In this document: positions 44,632 through 57,555 of the stretch, piece by piece
How the letters are laid out: each line of letters starts with the position of its first letter
Numbering within the stretch: position 1 is the first letter of the stretch
Assembly: GCA_036873135.1 (NCBI GenBank)
Contig: JAPTYO010000005.1
Location: forward strand, 17,690,666 to 17,754,665
From: Clarkia xantiana subsp. parviflora
Lineage: Eukaryota; Streptophyta; Magnoliopsida; Myrtales; Onagraceae
Length of the DNA stretch: 64,000 bases
Direction: 5' to 3'
Translations under genes and position numbers: made by a program
Notes under the pieces: model-generated
The model's input: only the letters and a program-made list of their open reading frames with translations
Database searches by the model: none
Told to the model about the DNA's origin: nothing

Positions 44632-44810
44632 GGTTCCTCTTTACCACCCCCGGCTTACCCCTCGTGCAGGTCAGCGAGAAGAAGGATCGCGAAGAAGGTG
44701 CGAGGAAACTTATTGCGAAAAGGGATTGTCGGATCGCAAAGGAAAGTAATCTACCCATAAATTGGCCATTAGGATTGACGACCCATCGACCCGATACGCA
44801 TGAATTAACA
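44632..44810 (+). repeat. B 3' LTR, second part
   Basis: Resumes after E's duplicated ggttc with TTTACCACCCCCGG and GTGCAGGTCAGCGAGAAG (compare the A and C LTRs), ending ATTAACA at 44810. Adds about 174 bp to 29161-29756. Confidence 0.75.
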
Positions 44811-45111
44811 TGGACTGTATAAGTATAGGGACGAGGCCCTTACCGACATAGAGTTGCCCCCGTATAGAGGATGTTCACTATGTAGTAGTTGTAAACTTAT
44901 AAGTTCGTACGTTCGGAGTTGCTCCTGCGTAGGGGATCTTCGCCACAGAGTCGTTAGTGATGCGACTATTACGCGCATGCTTGCTGAGTATATTGTTGCC
45001 TTGTCATTGCATGATTGGTAGTATAGATATCACAGAGTAGCTCGCGGACTAAGGATATCCTTGCTAACGCGTCTCTCATTAGGACTACCTTCACGATTCG
45101 CAGGATATAAA
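44811..45111 (+). other. G segment upstream of its extra gene
   Basis: No ORF. Expected to contain the end of the first intron of the extra gene. The B insertion point is at its left edge. Confidence 0.4.
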
Positions 45112-45562
45112 ATGAGTAAGTTCTTCATTCCTACTCCTGGAGTTAGATATTGTTCAGATTCTGATTTTGATTATGAGTCGGATCCTGCGGCATCCGCTGA
45201 TTTGGGATCTGAGGATGGTACAGAAAGTTCTCCAGAGTCAGAGTCTGGTTCGGGGTCAGAACACATGTTCTAAAAAACTTCTGGAAACAAGCTGCAACGC
45301 AAGGAGTATAAGCGTTATGTAGAGCAGTCTGGACTTTGTCCGCTCGTGGAGACGGTTTTTCCTTTTGACATACTCCCTGACGTTGAGCGAGGTGAGACTA
45401 CTGTGCCCCCCACTGAGATGGCGGCGGTGTATACTGGTCAGATACGGGAAGGGTTGCGCTTCCCCTACTGTCGCGACTTGGTCAGATTATGTCGCTATTA
45501 TATGATTTCTCCGCTTGACCTCATGCCTGCCGGGATACGATATTGGGTTTGCTTCCGGGTGC

Positions 45563-47055
45563 TAGGGCTGAGCGTAGTCTGGTCCTGGTCATGACCAGAC
45601 CAAGACCATGCAAGAACATTTGTAAATGGTCCTCCTCCAAATGGTCTAGGACCAAACCAGGACCATTTAAAATGGTCTTGGTCTTTTTGGTTCTGGTTTT
45701 GGTCAAGATCATTAGGACCTTTTGTAATAATCATAAGTTGAAAATTCACTTATTATAATTATATGTAATATATTGGAGTAGAGGAAGATCCGACCCGTGC
45801 CCATGGAGCCGATGACTGGTAGGGGTGAAACCGATCCGGTCGGACCGGTGTCTTAGCTATTTTGGTCGGGGTCCACATTTTTCGGTCCGGATTTTTTCAA
45901 CAAAAAAGTCCGACCAAAAATACGTTTTGAAAAAAATAAACTGTCCATATTTAGAACAGTTTTTTCGGTCTGATTTTCGGTTTAAATAGAAAATCCAAAA
46001 ATAATAATCAATATTTAAAATATCTCTAATTTCTTATAAAGTATATTTAGAGTTCCAAAATAAATAAAAATAGAAACATAAAACTCGTTTACGGTTTGTT
46101 CGGATCGGTCCGGTTTGATTTTAATAGTTTTGGTTTTGAAGTGCTACGAGGTTAAATGTTAGTGGATGCTATTCGAACCGTCCCTTTTCGATTCATGTCA
46201 GCATTTCGTATAGAGGTTATTATGTCAGCAATAGTGTCCCTACCCATGATAAACTAAAATGATTGTTATCTCCTATTTTTGATATAATCAACATGCTTTT
46301 CTTTCGAAATTGGAAATATATATATATAATAATTAAAAAATGAGTTAATATAAATGATGTATTAGTTTCAATTATTGAATATCTTATTATTATTGTCTTT
46401 AATATCGATTTTTTGAATATCAAATCTATTATAGATTTCCAAATTATCTCAACTAGAATTTGAAACTTCGGCAAAAAAAAAAAAAAAAACTAGAATTTGA
46501 AACATAAATCACTAACTCATAAAATAGTATTTACGTAATTAATTTTAACACTTTTCTCTAGGTACCATATTAGTAATTAACTGAATCACATATATCCAAA
46601 AAAAAAAATTAGTTTGAGCAATTAGTAAAACAAGTTACACTTACTAGTATACATAAAAAAAATCAGACAACACATTATCGGTCTATTTACGGTTCGGTTT
46701 GTTCGGATCAGTCCGATTTGGTTTTTGGCGATTTTTCGGACCTACCGAGTTTTGTTTTCGGCCCTAGTGACTGGTGAGACTAAACTAGAGTGATCGGGTG
46801 AGAGTTGAGAGTTCAAAATTGGTTTTATTATTATTTGCAAATTCCAGTTTTTTTTTTTTTAAACAAAAATTAGATTGGTCTTAAATGGTCCTAAATGGTC
46901 TCAAGGGCTTTTCGGTCTTGGTCTGAAATTTAGACCAAGACCAAATAAGACCATCAAAAGAAGACCATTGGTCTTTGTCCAAAATGGACTTGGTCTTATG
47001 GTCTTGGTCTTGGGTGGTCTTGGTAATGGTCTTGGTAGACCATTGTTCACCCGTA
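45563..47055. mobile_element. hAT-like non-autonomous DNA transposon in the G extra gene
   Basis: Perfect 8-bp TSD ccgggtgc (45555-45562 and 47056-47063) and imperfect terminal inverted repeats (TAGGGCTGAGC at left, TACGGGTGAAC from the right end), as expected of the hAT superfamily. Both ends are crowded with GGTCTTGGTC/GACCAAGACC words. No transposase. Contains a second element. Confidence 0.85.
45820..46766. mobile_element. Second hAT-like element nested in the first
   Basis: 947 bp, TIRs TAGGGGTGAAACCGA and (right end, reversed) TAGGGCCGAAAACAA, TSD atgactgg (45812-45819)/gtgactgg (46767-46774). AT-rich without ORFs. Two direct copies of a TTTACGGTT...TTCGGATC block near 46088 and 46684. 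Confidence 0.75.
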
Positions 47056-48814
47056 CCGGGTGCTATGCCACCAGAAGTCATGGCGCTACTCCACATTACT
47101 TTTTCGGTGTTTCTTGCGTCTTCAGCACCAAGACTCCGCCTGCTTATCCTCTATTTCTATTCGTTGGCCTTTGTTGAAAGGGCGATATTTTTAGAGCCTC
47201 GGCTTGGGAGGGGTAAAGTGGGATACTACACTTTGTTTTGTGACAGCTGCTGACAGGTCGAGAAGTCATTGGGAAGAACACTATTTCTTTGCCCATGACG
47301 TTGGGGCGACTTGGCCTGTCGCCCATGTTACTGTGACTGACTCCGTGCCAGCATAAGCTGAATTTTCTGATCTGGAAAAAGTAGCCATGAAGGCGATATA
47401 TCAGGCTCATAAAGCGCGTGCCTATTGCGTTTTGTCTCGCGTGACGGAGCAGGAACTCTGCGAAGCTGGGATTCGCGTAACTCCTACGAGAGTTCCTTTG
47501 GTATGTTATGAACTTTTATAACCACTATTACGTTGTGATGTAGGTTGGTTTCATGGAAAAACCCCGGGCTTGCAGGTGAGTCTTCAGGGGAGTGCTGCTG
47601 CCCCCGCTAGAGGTACTTCCTCCGCTGTTCCCGACGCGCTCCGCAATATGAAGCCTAGGCATGGGAAAGGATCTATGCGTAAGTCACCTTCTTGTAACTT
47701 TGCTCTTTCTTGTTTACGTCGAGTGTTGTTGTTCTTATCTTGTTTTTCTTGTTTGCGGGTTGTTCACCCAACGTGACGGATCGTGTTGTGGCAGTTGTTG
47801 ATACTCCGCCTCGACCCAAGGTGAAGAGAACCGAATCTGAGGTACGTCCCTCGAGCGATCCTAAGCGATCGAATTCTGAGAGTGACGGGGCATTGAGGAA
47901 TCCTTCCCGTGAAAAAGGGAAGGGTATTGAAGGACAGGCTCGCACGCCTACCATGTATGTCCCCCAGTCGAGGGACCGGACATTCGAGGAGGTTGTTCCT
48001 CCTGAAGGTATGTATCTTGTTTGACTTTCCTGCTATACTTGTAATTTCTTATCTTCTTGTATGTTCATTGGTGTTGCGCCTCTTGCTGCGCTTACGCGTG
48101 CTGTCTTGGTTGGTCCTGGCGATGCCATCATTGGGGATAAGTGGGCACCCTTTGCTGTTGGGGAGCCCTGTTTTGCCAAGGAGGCCAACTTGATAACTCC
48201 TTAGGTGGGAGTACGTGCGTTTCAGCGGATTGTCCCCGTGGTGATCAGAGGGGTCGTCCCAGCGAGCCTAAGGACGCGCGCGCGTATGCTGAGAGCGCTG
48301 TCACGCCTTGTGCCAGCGAGTAGTCATCTTTCTCTTTTATAACTTCTATGCATATTTGCATTGTTGTTATAATTTGTTTGTGTGTTGGATGTTGTATTGC
48401 GCTATAGGTTGTTGTTGTTGTGGTGAACCTTTCCTTCATTGTGATTGAACTCACTGAGGAGAAGAAGGCTCTCCAAGAGAAGTGCGACATGACCTGTCAT
48501 GAGCTTGCGAGTGCGAAGGAGAAAGAGCGTCTTTTAGATGCCAAGGTTGCCGACTTGGATGTGGGTGCCTCAATTCGCTAGGCTCGTGTTGCTGCACTCG
48601 AGTCCGATATGACTGCCTTTCAGAAGAATGTGGTTGAGGATGGCGCGGCACATGATCTTGCCTTGCAGGCTATGCAGGAGAGTGCGCATGAGGATGGGAA
48701 GGTTGCTGGTGTTGCAGAGTACATGGACTCACAGTTCTTTCGCGATGATATTCGGGCAGGTGCCGATGATCTGATGTATGACTTCACGGAGGGATTTGTT
48801 GAGCAGGTATAAAC

Positions 48815-49539
48815 TGATGGATATACGCCCAATTTAAACCCGTTGACTTCCGAATCGTTTTATTTTGATCACCCCGTCAATGATTGTAAATCGAAACTTC
48901 GACTGAAACACCCCGCGGAAACACCAACGGTCCAAACGAGGCAAAAATACTCGTCCGGACTGCGAAGAACTCACCTAGGTGAGGTCGGGTGGCCACACCC
49001 GACCTCCCCTAGGGAGGGGTTGGGTGTCCACACCCAACCCCTACCCTTGGGGGACGGATATTCCTCCCCCAAGGGCCCCGACACCATTTTCTGACTCCCA
49101 TACTCGGTTTATTTCCGCCAACCTTCTCCGTACCTTAAAGTCTTAATTACGTGATTGAGGGCTAATTAATTGTGTTTAAAGGTTAACGATGTCATTAAGT
49201 CACCTTAATGACACCGTTGCCTATAAATACAACTCTCCCACTATTCATTTGGACATCTTTGAATATCTTGGCAAAGTGCATAATTTAGATCTGACATCTC
49301 TCTAGCTTTATCTCTCTATAAATATCGTATAGACTTAGGCATCGGAGAGGGTACATCAAGCACCACCCCCCCCCCCCTCCGTGCTTGGTATTGCCCCTCT
49401 TGCAGGGCGAGAAGAGAAGCGAAGGACAGAAAGATACGGGCTAGGACGACAAGACTCAAGAGCACCGAATCCGCAACATCTCCAGTGAGGAATAAGGCTT
49501 AGGTCGACCGCCCGTTGACCCGAGACTTAGAACCTAACA
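48815..49539 (+). repeat. 5' LTR of F
   Basis: 725 bp. Has TATAAATA near 49221, the pre-TATA inverted repeat, and hairpin CAAGCAC...GTGCTTG at 49357-49387. One palindrome unit (34 bp) shorter than the 3' LTR. Confidence 0.94.
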
Positions 49540-49541
49540 CT

Positions 49542-49550
49542 TGGCGCCGT
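49542..49550 (+). other. Primer-binding site of F
   Basis: TGGCGCCGT after the LTR, followed by CCGTGGGC as in A. Confidence 0.82.
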
Positions 49551-49590
49551 CCGTGGGCTTCGAACAGAAAGCCTGGCAATCACAAGAGCG

Positions 49591-50440
49591 ATGACGAATA
49601 GCTTAGCATCTAGGCATAACCGCCCACCTGGGGGCAGTAGGAGAGGGAGACAGCCTATACCTCCAGATAGGCAGCCTAACCCAGAGAAACAGCCTGCACA
49701 CCCAGAGCCTCATGTAGCCCCACAGGCACCCCAGCCTAACAAGCAGGGAGGAGGACCTTCACGCCCAGCTGGCTAGGAGGCTTCCACAGCTTCAACTCTG
49801 TTGACTAGGAAGCCACAGGGACAAGGGGCAACAAGGAGTGCCATCCCAATACACGGAACCTCCACAGGGGTACTACTATGAGGCACAACCTCAAGGGTAT
49901 CCATATGGAATACTAACTCAAAGGAACGACAATCGTGCCCACACAACCAACATAAGGCCCGCATACTCGCAAGGAGCACATACAGTGACTCCGAGGTTGA
50001 TGAACGCATTGGATGAGCTGCTAGCCTATAGAGAGACTCTGAGGAACAGGCAGAGAAGGCAACACCAGCATGAAGAAGAAGAAGTTCATGAGGAAGAACA
50101 AGTCCCAGAAGAAGAACACCACTCGCACCCTCGAACAGGGCAGCGAGAAGAACAAATGAGAGACAACCAAAGGCCACCCCTAGAAGGAAGGTAGCAGTCT
50201 GTGCCTCCAAGGCAGCAACAGACACAGCATGATGCCAGGGCATACACCCCTCTGGGAGCAGATAGACAGGCAAGACCTCCAAGGAGGCAGGAATTCAACC
50301 AAGTACCCCAACAGGGACATACACCGCACTAAGGGAGGACATACATGCCAGACCAACAAGGATATAGGAGTTCCAACATCCACCCTGGCAATGTACACAT
50401 ACAGTCCGTATCACCATGGACATGACTAAGGGACATCCCA
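49591..50440 (+). pseudogene. F gag N-terminal region (broken)
   Basis: MTNSLASRHNRPPGGSRRG onward matches the C protein up to about residue 225, with a stop near 49774 and frame changes near 49830 and 50190. The capsid region that should follow is absent. Confidence 0.85.
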
Positions 50441-53400
50441 ATGAAAGCTCAAAGGGAGGGACATAGTCCCGACAACACAACAAGGCAACCACCTACCCAT
50501 GATACAGCACGACAGGTCCAAACCCCTTGTGCATGACAACCCTTGACACACATCCCCCTAGGACAGGGGAGGAGTCGAAAAGACAAGGATTTGAACAGGG
50601 GACTCATAGAGTACCACACCACGTTAGCACATAGCTACTACAATGGGAAGTCTCATGGAAAGACGTAGTAGAGTGAGATCGCACATAGCATACATGAAGG
50701 ATACACCTCCACCTAGTCCGCCTTGCAAGGATGTGACCTTATATTCCTCAAGTGGAAGGAATACACACAGACTAATGGAGGAAGACAGTTACATTACCAA
50801 GGAAGCAGGGGATATCAACACCCCCACACCCATATCCTTCCCATATCCTCTTATTTAATTTAACTGCATAACAAGTCAACTCCCTAAAAGGGGTAGATTT
50901 TGATACTTGATATCAACATGTTTTCCAAGAATGACCATACCGGACGCCTTCGGGCTCCTCGATATATATATACACAGGTGGACTACTAGAAGAGTCCATA
51001 AAACGCCGCAGCCATCGAAGAGATACACAAGGAACAGATTTCTCAATCTCAAAGGGCACCTATAAGGTCAAGACTCTGGGAAAGATCACCAAGATGGATG
51101 GTTCACTTCCAAAAATAAGTTGAGCACTCTCAACATCCTATAGAGGAACTACCATGAAGGTCAAAAAGGATTACCCCTACTACAACCTTCCACTAAGCAT
51201 CCTAGGGCCAAGCCCGTCAAAGGATCCCATCTGGCATTGGTATGCAAGGGGGGCACCAGTCACAACATGCCCTCCCCACAAACGCCCATTAGCATAAGAG
51301 GGGGTAGCCGCGAACACATCCCTCCAAAAATGGAGGAAACCATACCACATAGACAACGCCCACCATCAGAGGCAAACACCTCCAGCGGATCTTTATGATT
51401 TCACAAAATAGCCTGGAGATACAACTACACCTAGTAAGCTCATCCCAGGTAATGGAATACACTTCCATCAAAAACTCTCAAGGACACCAAGCCTAGCAAA
51501 GGAAGAATGGCGACACCATCATCAAGCTTTTAAAAAGGGATATGGAAAACATAGTATTTCCACACAATGATATATTAGTCATAAGAGAGGAAATCACCAA
51601 CTTTGACATGAAGAGAACCATAGTACTTGAAGGGAGTCCGTCAGACATCTCCCATGACCAACCATTGATGATACTAGAGAAGAGTCAAGCATACCTAATA
51701 CCAAAGGACCCCCTACTAATAAAGGTGGTCAGAACATCAACACACCTATTAGGGACACGGCACTGCAAATGAACCAGGAATAAGGATGGAAAACATATCC
51801 TTACAAGTATCCTTACAAGTATCCTTGCATTTATCCTTGCAAAAATAAACTCTGTTCTCAAAATATGATCCTAACCTGGAGATCCTTGGACTCCGTATTA
51901 TATATGCAATGAATAACATGTTCATCAAAGATAGGTACACGAAGATTCAAGACAGCGCCCTAAAGATTAGGCGCATACCTCTACCAAGTACGACACATTT
52001 GAGTGTTCATAAACACTCCTCCGCCATCTCACAAGAAAGGAAGGCAACCAAGGATACAAATCCTAACAGAATAAACATCGGTAGAAAATCCTGTCATGGA
52101 AGTCACGCACCAAGAGAGAAACTCTAAAGATGCAAGATCAGCAAAAGAGATAGTGCAACAACTAGAATATGAAAAAGGAGATACATCTCCTATCAAGAGC
52201 CTTAGGGCATGATAATAGTCCTACAAGATCAACCAAAGAAGAGCTCAAAAGCTTGGGGAGCAAGGTTTCAAGATCGACCATCACACTAGACACACATCAT
52301 GATCAACCACCTTGTCTGCAAATGATAAGCCATTTGACTCTGGCATCCCATCAAGAGGAGAACCTCGATAAAAGGGGGCACTAGAAAAATATCCTGCCTT
52401 TAAGACCATACGCCGAACACATGATGAATGAAGGTTATGACAAAATGAAAAAGGAGGGACTTGTCAGCTCAACACACCTCAAACACGTATACGTACGCAA
52501 TACAAATGCAGCCTCTAATGAACTTATCCAACAAGGAATAGCCAATACGGGGGCAAACCCATGGAAAATCATGGAGCATTACCTGCGAACCTAAAGGAAA
52601 ACGTCCTTTTTAGGTTCAAGTCCTAATTCAAAGGAAGTCTATAATCAACATTCAAGGTGGGAGGAGCATGACCAATGTGACACTCCCTAAAGGCATTGAA
52701 GAATACTCCAATGTAAAGGAAAAGGCAAAGCACAATAAGTACCACAACACTTCAAGAAGATTATCACAGCCCGGTCAGACCCCCCCAGGCCCGAGCAAGA
52801 AGCATGAATCAGATTGACTAGTCTGAAACACACCTTCGAGATTAACAACTCAAGACACCATTCTATGAGAAAGCTTTTCAACCTAAATACAATCCCTCAC
52901 AAGATACGTTACTCCTGCTCTATCATCACCGCAAAACAGTTTTTTCTAAAAAACACAAGGAAGGGGGGAAAGAATTTACAAACACCCCTAGGATACAAAC
53001 ACTGCCGCATCCTGGTTATCAAGAGAATGAAAATCACTCCCACCCACCCAAAGCAAAAGCTCTCCACCCAACCTCTAAAGATACATCCGACAAAGGCATT
53101 ATCCAAACCATGCCTACGACTGAAACAAGCAAGCATGAGAAAGAGTAAATCCTACAAGGGACACTCATCGCATCCAAACAAGCAGACAAGGGAGCCCCAA
53201 GCATAAGGGGTACCCAACCAATAAAATGAACGAGGGGCCTTCAACGGCCAAATATGAAAGGCAGTATGACCACCAAGCAACTTGGGGGGCACCAAACGAA
53301 TAAGTGCTTGGTAGTCCACCTAAGTGTAAAAGAAGAGATTAGAGGCAGAAGATTACAAGAACGTGCAATACCACTTCTCCTAGAAGAGGTCACATAAGAG

Positions 53401-53596
53401 GAAAACATCCTCAACTCCCTATACGAACTCGTCCTAAGTTGGCAACACACAAACATCGCCCTCGAGAGGTGATCTCCCACATTGAAGAAAAAGCGTGGTA
53501 GCATGCAATATCATAGAAGGAAAAGTCAAGTAAAGACTCGAAAAGCATACCAAAGACGCACCCTACATGAGAAAGGACACAAGATAAGGTAATATT
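50441..53596 (+). pseudogene. F decayed gag-protease-gag' region
   Basis: Mostly unrecognisable. Two landmarks remain: 51542-51680, a decayed protease (IVFPHNDILVIREE, NFDMKRTIVLEGSPSDI, with the catalytic Asp gone), and about 53262-53385, a decayed second knuckle (ATWG, then HQTNKC after a one-base shift). The landmarks are in the order of the C protein. Short ORFs elsewhere here resemble nothing I recognise. Confidence 0.6.
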
Positions 53597-54495
53597 ATGA
53601 GCCCTCCGGGAGCCAATCCCGCGAACAAATTCGACGCCCCCAAGAGCGTATCTTGAGAGTAGTTCTAAAACTACGAACCTTGTGCCCTCCAGGAGCCTAT
53701 CCCGCGAACAGACTCGACGCCCCCAAGAGCGTATCTTGAGAGTAGTTTTTATACTACGAACTTCGACGCCCCCAAGAGCGTATCTTGAGAGTAGTTTTTA
53801 TACTACGACCTTCGACGCCCCCAAGAGCGTATCTTGAGAGTAGTGTTCATACTACGACCTTCGACGCCCACAAGAGCGTATCTTGAGAGTAGTTTCTATA
53901 CTACGACCTTCGACGCACCAAGAGCGTATCTTGAGAGTGGTTTCCAAAAACTACGAATTTCGACGCCCCCAAGAGCGTATCTTGAGAGTAGTTTCTAAAA
54001 CTACGACCTTCGACGCCCCCAGGAGTGTATCTTGAGGTAGATTTCAAACTACCAGATTCGACGCCCCCAAGAGCGTATCTTGAGGTAGATTTCAAACTAC
54101 CAGTTTCGACGCCCACCTAGAGCGTATCTTTGGTCTAACTACTGGTGCCCTCCGGGAGCGTATCTCGTGAACAGTTTCGACGCCCACCAAGAGCGTATCT
54201 TTGGTCTAACTACTGGTGCCCTCCGGGAGCGTATCTCGTGAACAGTTTCGACGCCCACCAAGAGCGTATCTTTGGTCTAACTACTGGTGCCCTCCGGGAG
54301 CGTATCTCGTGAACAGTTTCGACGCCCACCAAGAGCGTATCTTTGGTCTAACTACTGGTGCCCTCCGGGAGCGTATCTCGTGAACAGTTTCGACGCCCAC
54401 CAAGAGCGTATCTTTGGTCTAACTACTGGTGCCCTCCGAGAGCGTATCTCGCGAACAGTTTTCGACGCCCACCAAGAGCGTATCTTTGGTCTAGA
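53597..54495 (+). repeat. Tandem hairpin repeats of F
   Basis: About nine units of the 45-50-bp type (CAAGA-GCGTA-TCTTG with AGTAGT/ACTACGA flanks), then about five copies of a 71-bp unit (54145-54490) carrying CGGGA-GCGTA-TCTCG and a CCAAGAGCGTATCTTTGG hairpin. Confidence 0.92.
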
Positions 54496-55137
54496 AATAC
54501 CGTATATACCATTTAAAGGGTATCAGAAGAGATCATTGCACCATACTAATAAGGATCCCATGAGAAAATAATTGCAAAGTAAAGTTATATAAAGAACACA
54601 TAATGTTTTTTCTTGATGAGATAGCATGTATGATGTGAAGGAAAACACAAAAGAAAGATAAGGAAAGGAAAGCATATACAAAGGAGAAGTCCATGACCAA
54701 AGGATCATATACAGAAGCACAAGAGGTTATCATGAAAAGTAACGAGTTATCCTACCATCCATATCGCAAGTCAAGAGAAGTATCTCAAAGGAACCCAACA
54801 CCACCAAGAAGGATAGCAAAGACATGAAATCCAAAGTTCAAGGCTCTCAAAATAAACTCGACCCATCAAGAAGAGAGTTGCCTTACAAGTCGCACAAATC
54901 AACCTCCGACAAACGTTATTGTCTTGCATGTCGCCCTCGCGTGACCTATGCTCGTATCAGACTTGAACATCGTCAAGCACAACTCATGAAGGAGACATCT
55001 AAAGAGCATAAAGGATACAACATCCGACAAGACGAGACATCGGGACCTAACCCAACAAACATAGCCTAAACAAAAGGAAAATATAGCAATGAAGGCTCTC
55101 CAATGAGATAGGAATACTAAAGCACAACTCCATACAT
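54496..55137. other. F spacer after the hairpin repeats
   Basis: Non-coding. Matches C 19091-19400 in part. The part after 54750 is specific to F. Confidence 0.45.
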
Positions 55138-55335
55138 CGTAATGTGGCTATCATGTCCACATACCCTGAAGTGGCTATCATGTCCACATACCTTGAAGTG
55201 GCTATCATGTCCACATACCCTGAAGTGGCTATCATGTCCACACACTACAAAAGGGCTATCACTCCCACACATCATGAAGTGGCTATCATGTCCACATACC
55301 TCGAAGTGATTATCATGGCAGCACATCATAAAACA
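55138..55335 (+). repeat. 27-bp tandem repeats of F
   Basis: About seven units resembling GTGGCTATCATGTCCACATA plus CCCTGAA. GTGG and CCAC can pair in each unit. Not seen in A, B, C or D. The 27-bp length makes repetitive ORFs that I do not treat as genes. Confidence 0.9.
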
Positions 55336-55829
55336 TCTGTCAAAGACATGCATTGTAAAAACACCATCCCGACCACGAACATCAAAAGGCTACGCCTAGC
55401 CCTAGGAGGAGGTTCAAGAAAAAGGGAAAAACAACACCCTTCATACGGTCATCAAAGGTAGGCACTTATATTTCAACCCACTGGATGATACTAGGTAGGA
55501 GACATCCTCATCATGAAGACAACCTCCATATCTCATGAAATCAACCATGAAGCAATGAATCACGAAAAGCACTATTGAGGGCATATAACAAAACGATCCC
55601 CACAACGATCACAACTACGATACTAGTAGAGGCTAACTCAAGAGCAATCTGCTCCACCAAACTCCCAAGCAAGAATTTGCTATCTTAATCAGAGCCATGG
55701 CAAGAGAAAGGAACCTCAATGAAAGGCGATGATCACACCCATCACCAAAAGAAAAATCTTCAACGCAAGGGTTAATAACATAACCCATAGGAAAGCCAAA
55801 GACACCTTCAAAAGTCGTCAAATCTACTT
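55336..55829. other. F segment between 27-bp repeats and antisense-gene fragment
   Basis: No supported gene. It stands where the last exons (coiled coil) of the antisense gene should be; these are missing. Confidence 0.4.
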
Positions 55830-56345
55830 GAAGACGAAATGAACCTGAGACTCGGCCCCTCGGCTGGGGGGCAGAAGATAGAGAAGAGACATCAAGACCT
55901 ATGATCACCCCATCGCCAGCCACAGGTTGTTTCCCTTTGTCAAGCAAAGAGGGCGCCTCCTCAACCACTACCTCCTTATCATGAGACGGAGTCAGCAAGG
56001 GGGCACTTGAAGGAGAGCCTCTCGTGGTTTCCTTCTCCTTGGCAGCCGAGGGCCCGACCTCAGGGTCAGTTTTCCACGCCTTGGATTTAGATTGACTTGA
56101 ACTCTCGCCCACCGCAAGAACCCATTCGGTAACCAGGGGCGAACACTCTAACAACAAGAAGGAAGCAACATGAGAGCAATCATAAATTTATCACAAAGAA
56201 AAGAGAATGGAAAAAGAACATGCCGGAAGCTTCTGCGGCTTTCCCTAACTTAGAAGATTTCTTGGCCTGATAAGCAGAACTAGAGGGTTCTTCCCTCTCA
56301 TTCGATTCAACGGTCTCCCTGTCTGAAGAAGAAAGCTTCCCAAAA
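55830..56345 (-). pseudogene. Fragment of the antisense extra gene in F
   Basis: About 56157-55857 corresponds to the basic/Ser-rich exon (PLVTEWVLAVGESSSQSKSK, DKEVVVEEAPSLLDKGKQP, APQPRGR). About 56320-56225 is a trace of the preceding exon. The core domain and coiled coil are gone. Confidence 0.75.
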
Positions 56346-57513
56346 GTGAGTCATCTATACGAGCAACCAACGCAAAGATCGACCCTTACTCATGGAGGGG
56401 CGAGATACGCCTACTACGGGGGCAACCTTAACACCAATCAAGTTACGGAAGCAAAACCACAACCCAAAAGACCTATCCAAGGGAACAAATCCTAGAGCGT
56501 CACAAAGAGGGCGAACTTTTAGCTTCCCCAAATGGAGCAACGCTCCAACACATCCGAAGGAAGGGTCAACCCTTAACACATGTCAATAGACCCCTTCGCT
56601 CGCGGCGGTAAGAAGAAAGCTTGTAAGCATTTTTCACCCTCACTTTTATGGGGAACAAATTGCAGGGTAAAGGTCAAGAGCTATACACACGCTCCAACGA
56701 ATGAAGGAAAAATGTTACACATGCCGAAGGTTGAGGTTAATGGACAATGCTCGCGCTAGTACGAGGGAGGCGGAACGTTGTGTCCCATTGAGTGGCAGAG
56801 TTCCCACCCTCAAGTAAAGGAGAGGTCTATGTTCTCACCTTTGCACTTATGCTCATATTCATGATTAACATCTACAGGTACATAAATGTCATCACTCATG
56901 CTTATACTCACAACCCGTCCATACATAGATACATGTTCATGCTTGCACTCATATGCATGCCCACGTACACACTCCCGTGTGTTCAAACATTTAGACGTCC
57001 ATGCACATGGCCGCCATATATTTATGCATACATTCATGACTACAATCGCAGCATGTCTATACTCACTCCCATCCTTATGTTCCTACTTGCATGTATGCTA
57101 GTACACATCCTCATGTTCATGATATGTCCATGTTCACTCCTAGTTAACATCCTATAGGCATATTTTCTAGTATCCCATACTTAGAAAAATTTTGGACCAA
57201 AATTGAAATTTTTCTTCACTTAGACTTATCCCGGCATAAAATTGAAACATGGACTTGTTTAGCTGTGTTCATGTTGCATCTCCACATGAGCATACATTTT
57301 CCGAGCACACACTCATGACAGTGTTAAATTTATTATTTCCACCTCAGACGAACACGTGCTTGGAAACGTGCCCGTGCTATTCTGACATTTGCAATTCATC
57401 TATCTTATAAGACAGAGGGCAGAGTCAGAAACACACATCCATGGGTAAGTAAGGACTCCGACAAAAGGTAAAATCCCGGCTTCAAATTGCGCGTGTCATA
57501 CCATCCTAAAATA
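56346..57513. other. F region up to the polypurine tract
   Basis: 56346-57150 is not recognised; 56820-57130 is rich in CAT/ATG words with no support as coding. 57155-57500 is the conserved non-coding block (CATACTTAGAAAAATTTTGGACC) shared by the family. Confidence 0.4.
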
Positions 57514-57555
57514 GAGTCAATCAAGGGTCAGGCCATTGGTTGACTCGGGGGCATG
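57514..57555 (+). promoter_or_regulatory. Polypurine tract region with hairpin (F)
   Basis: GAGTCAATCAA...TTGGTTGACTC then CGGGGGCATG, before the LTR. Confidence 0.65.

Larger units (their letters stand above)
1..44810 (+). mobile_element. Element B: non-autonomous Tat-like Ty3/gypsy LTR element, split by A, C and E
   Basis: B's own sequence lies at 1-2693, 12863-13826, 24536-29756 and 44632-44810. Its 5' LTR and gag start are left of the window. The pieces join in order: gag-protease-gag', tandem repeats, antisense extra gene, polypurine tract, 3' LTR. Each break is flanked by the TSD of the inserted element, which proves continuity. The right end is ...ttaaca at 44810, directly before sequence of element G, so B appears to be inserted in G. 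No reverse transcriptase or integrase is present. B is more decayed and more diverged than A and C; for example its LTR lacks the poly-C hairpin. Confidence 0.85.

Noticed and set aside
45498..45758. ORFs spanning the left end of the hAT-like element
   Set aside because: They join host gene codons to subterminal repeats of the transposon, so they are chance fusions.
52814..53206. 130-residue ORF in F as a possible novel gene
   Set aside because: It lies inside the decayed gag-protease-gag' tract, is basic and low complexity, and has no counterpart in other copies.
55144..55461. ORF with repeated MSTYPEVAI units
   Set aside because: It is a translation of the 27-bp tandem repeat. A similar frame exists on the opposite strand.
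56792..57157. Met/Tyr/Leu-rich ORF in F as a membrane protein
   Set aside because: Comes from a CAT/ATG-rich low-complexity stretch, open on both strands.
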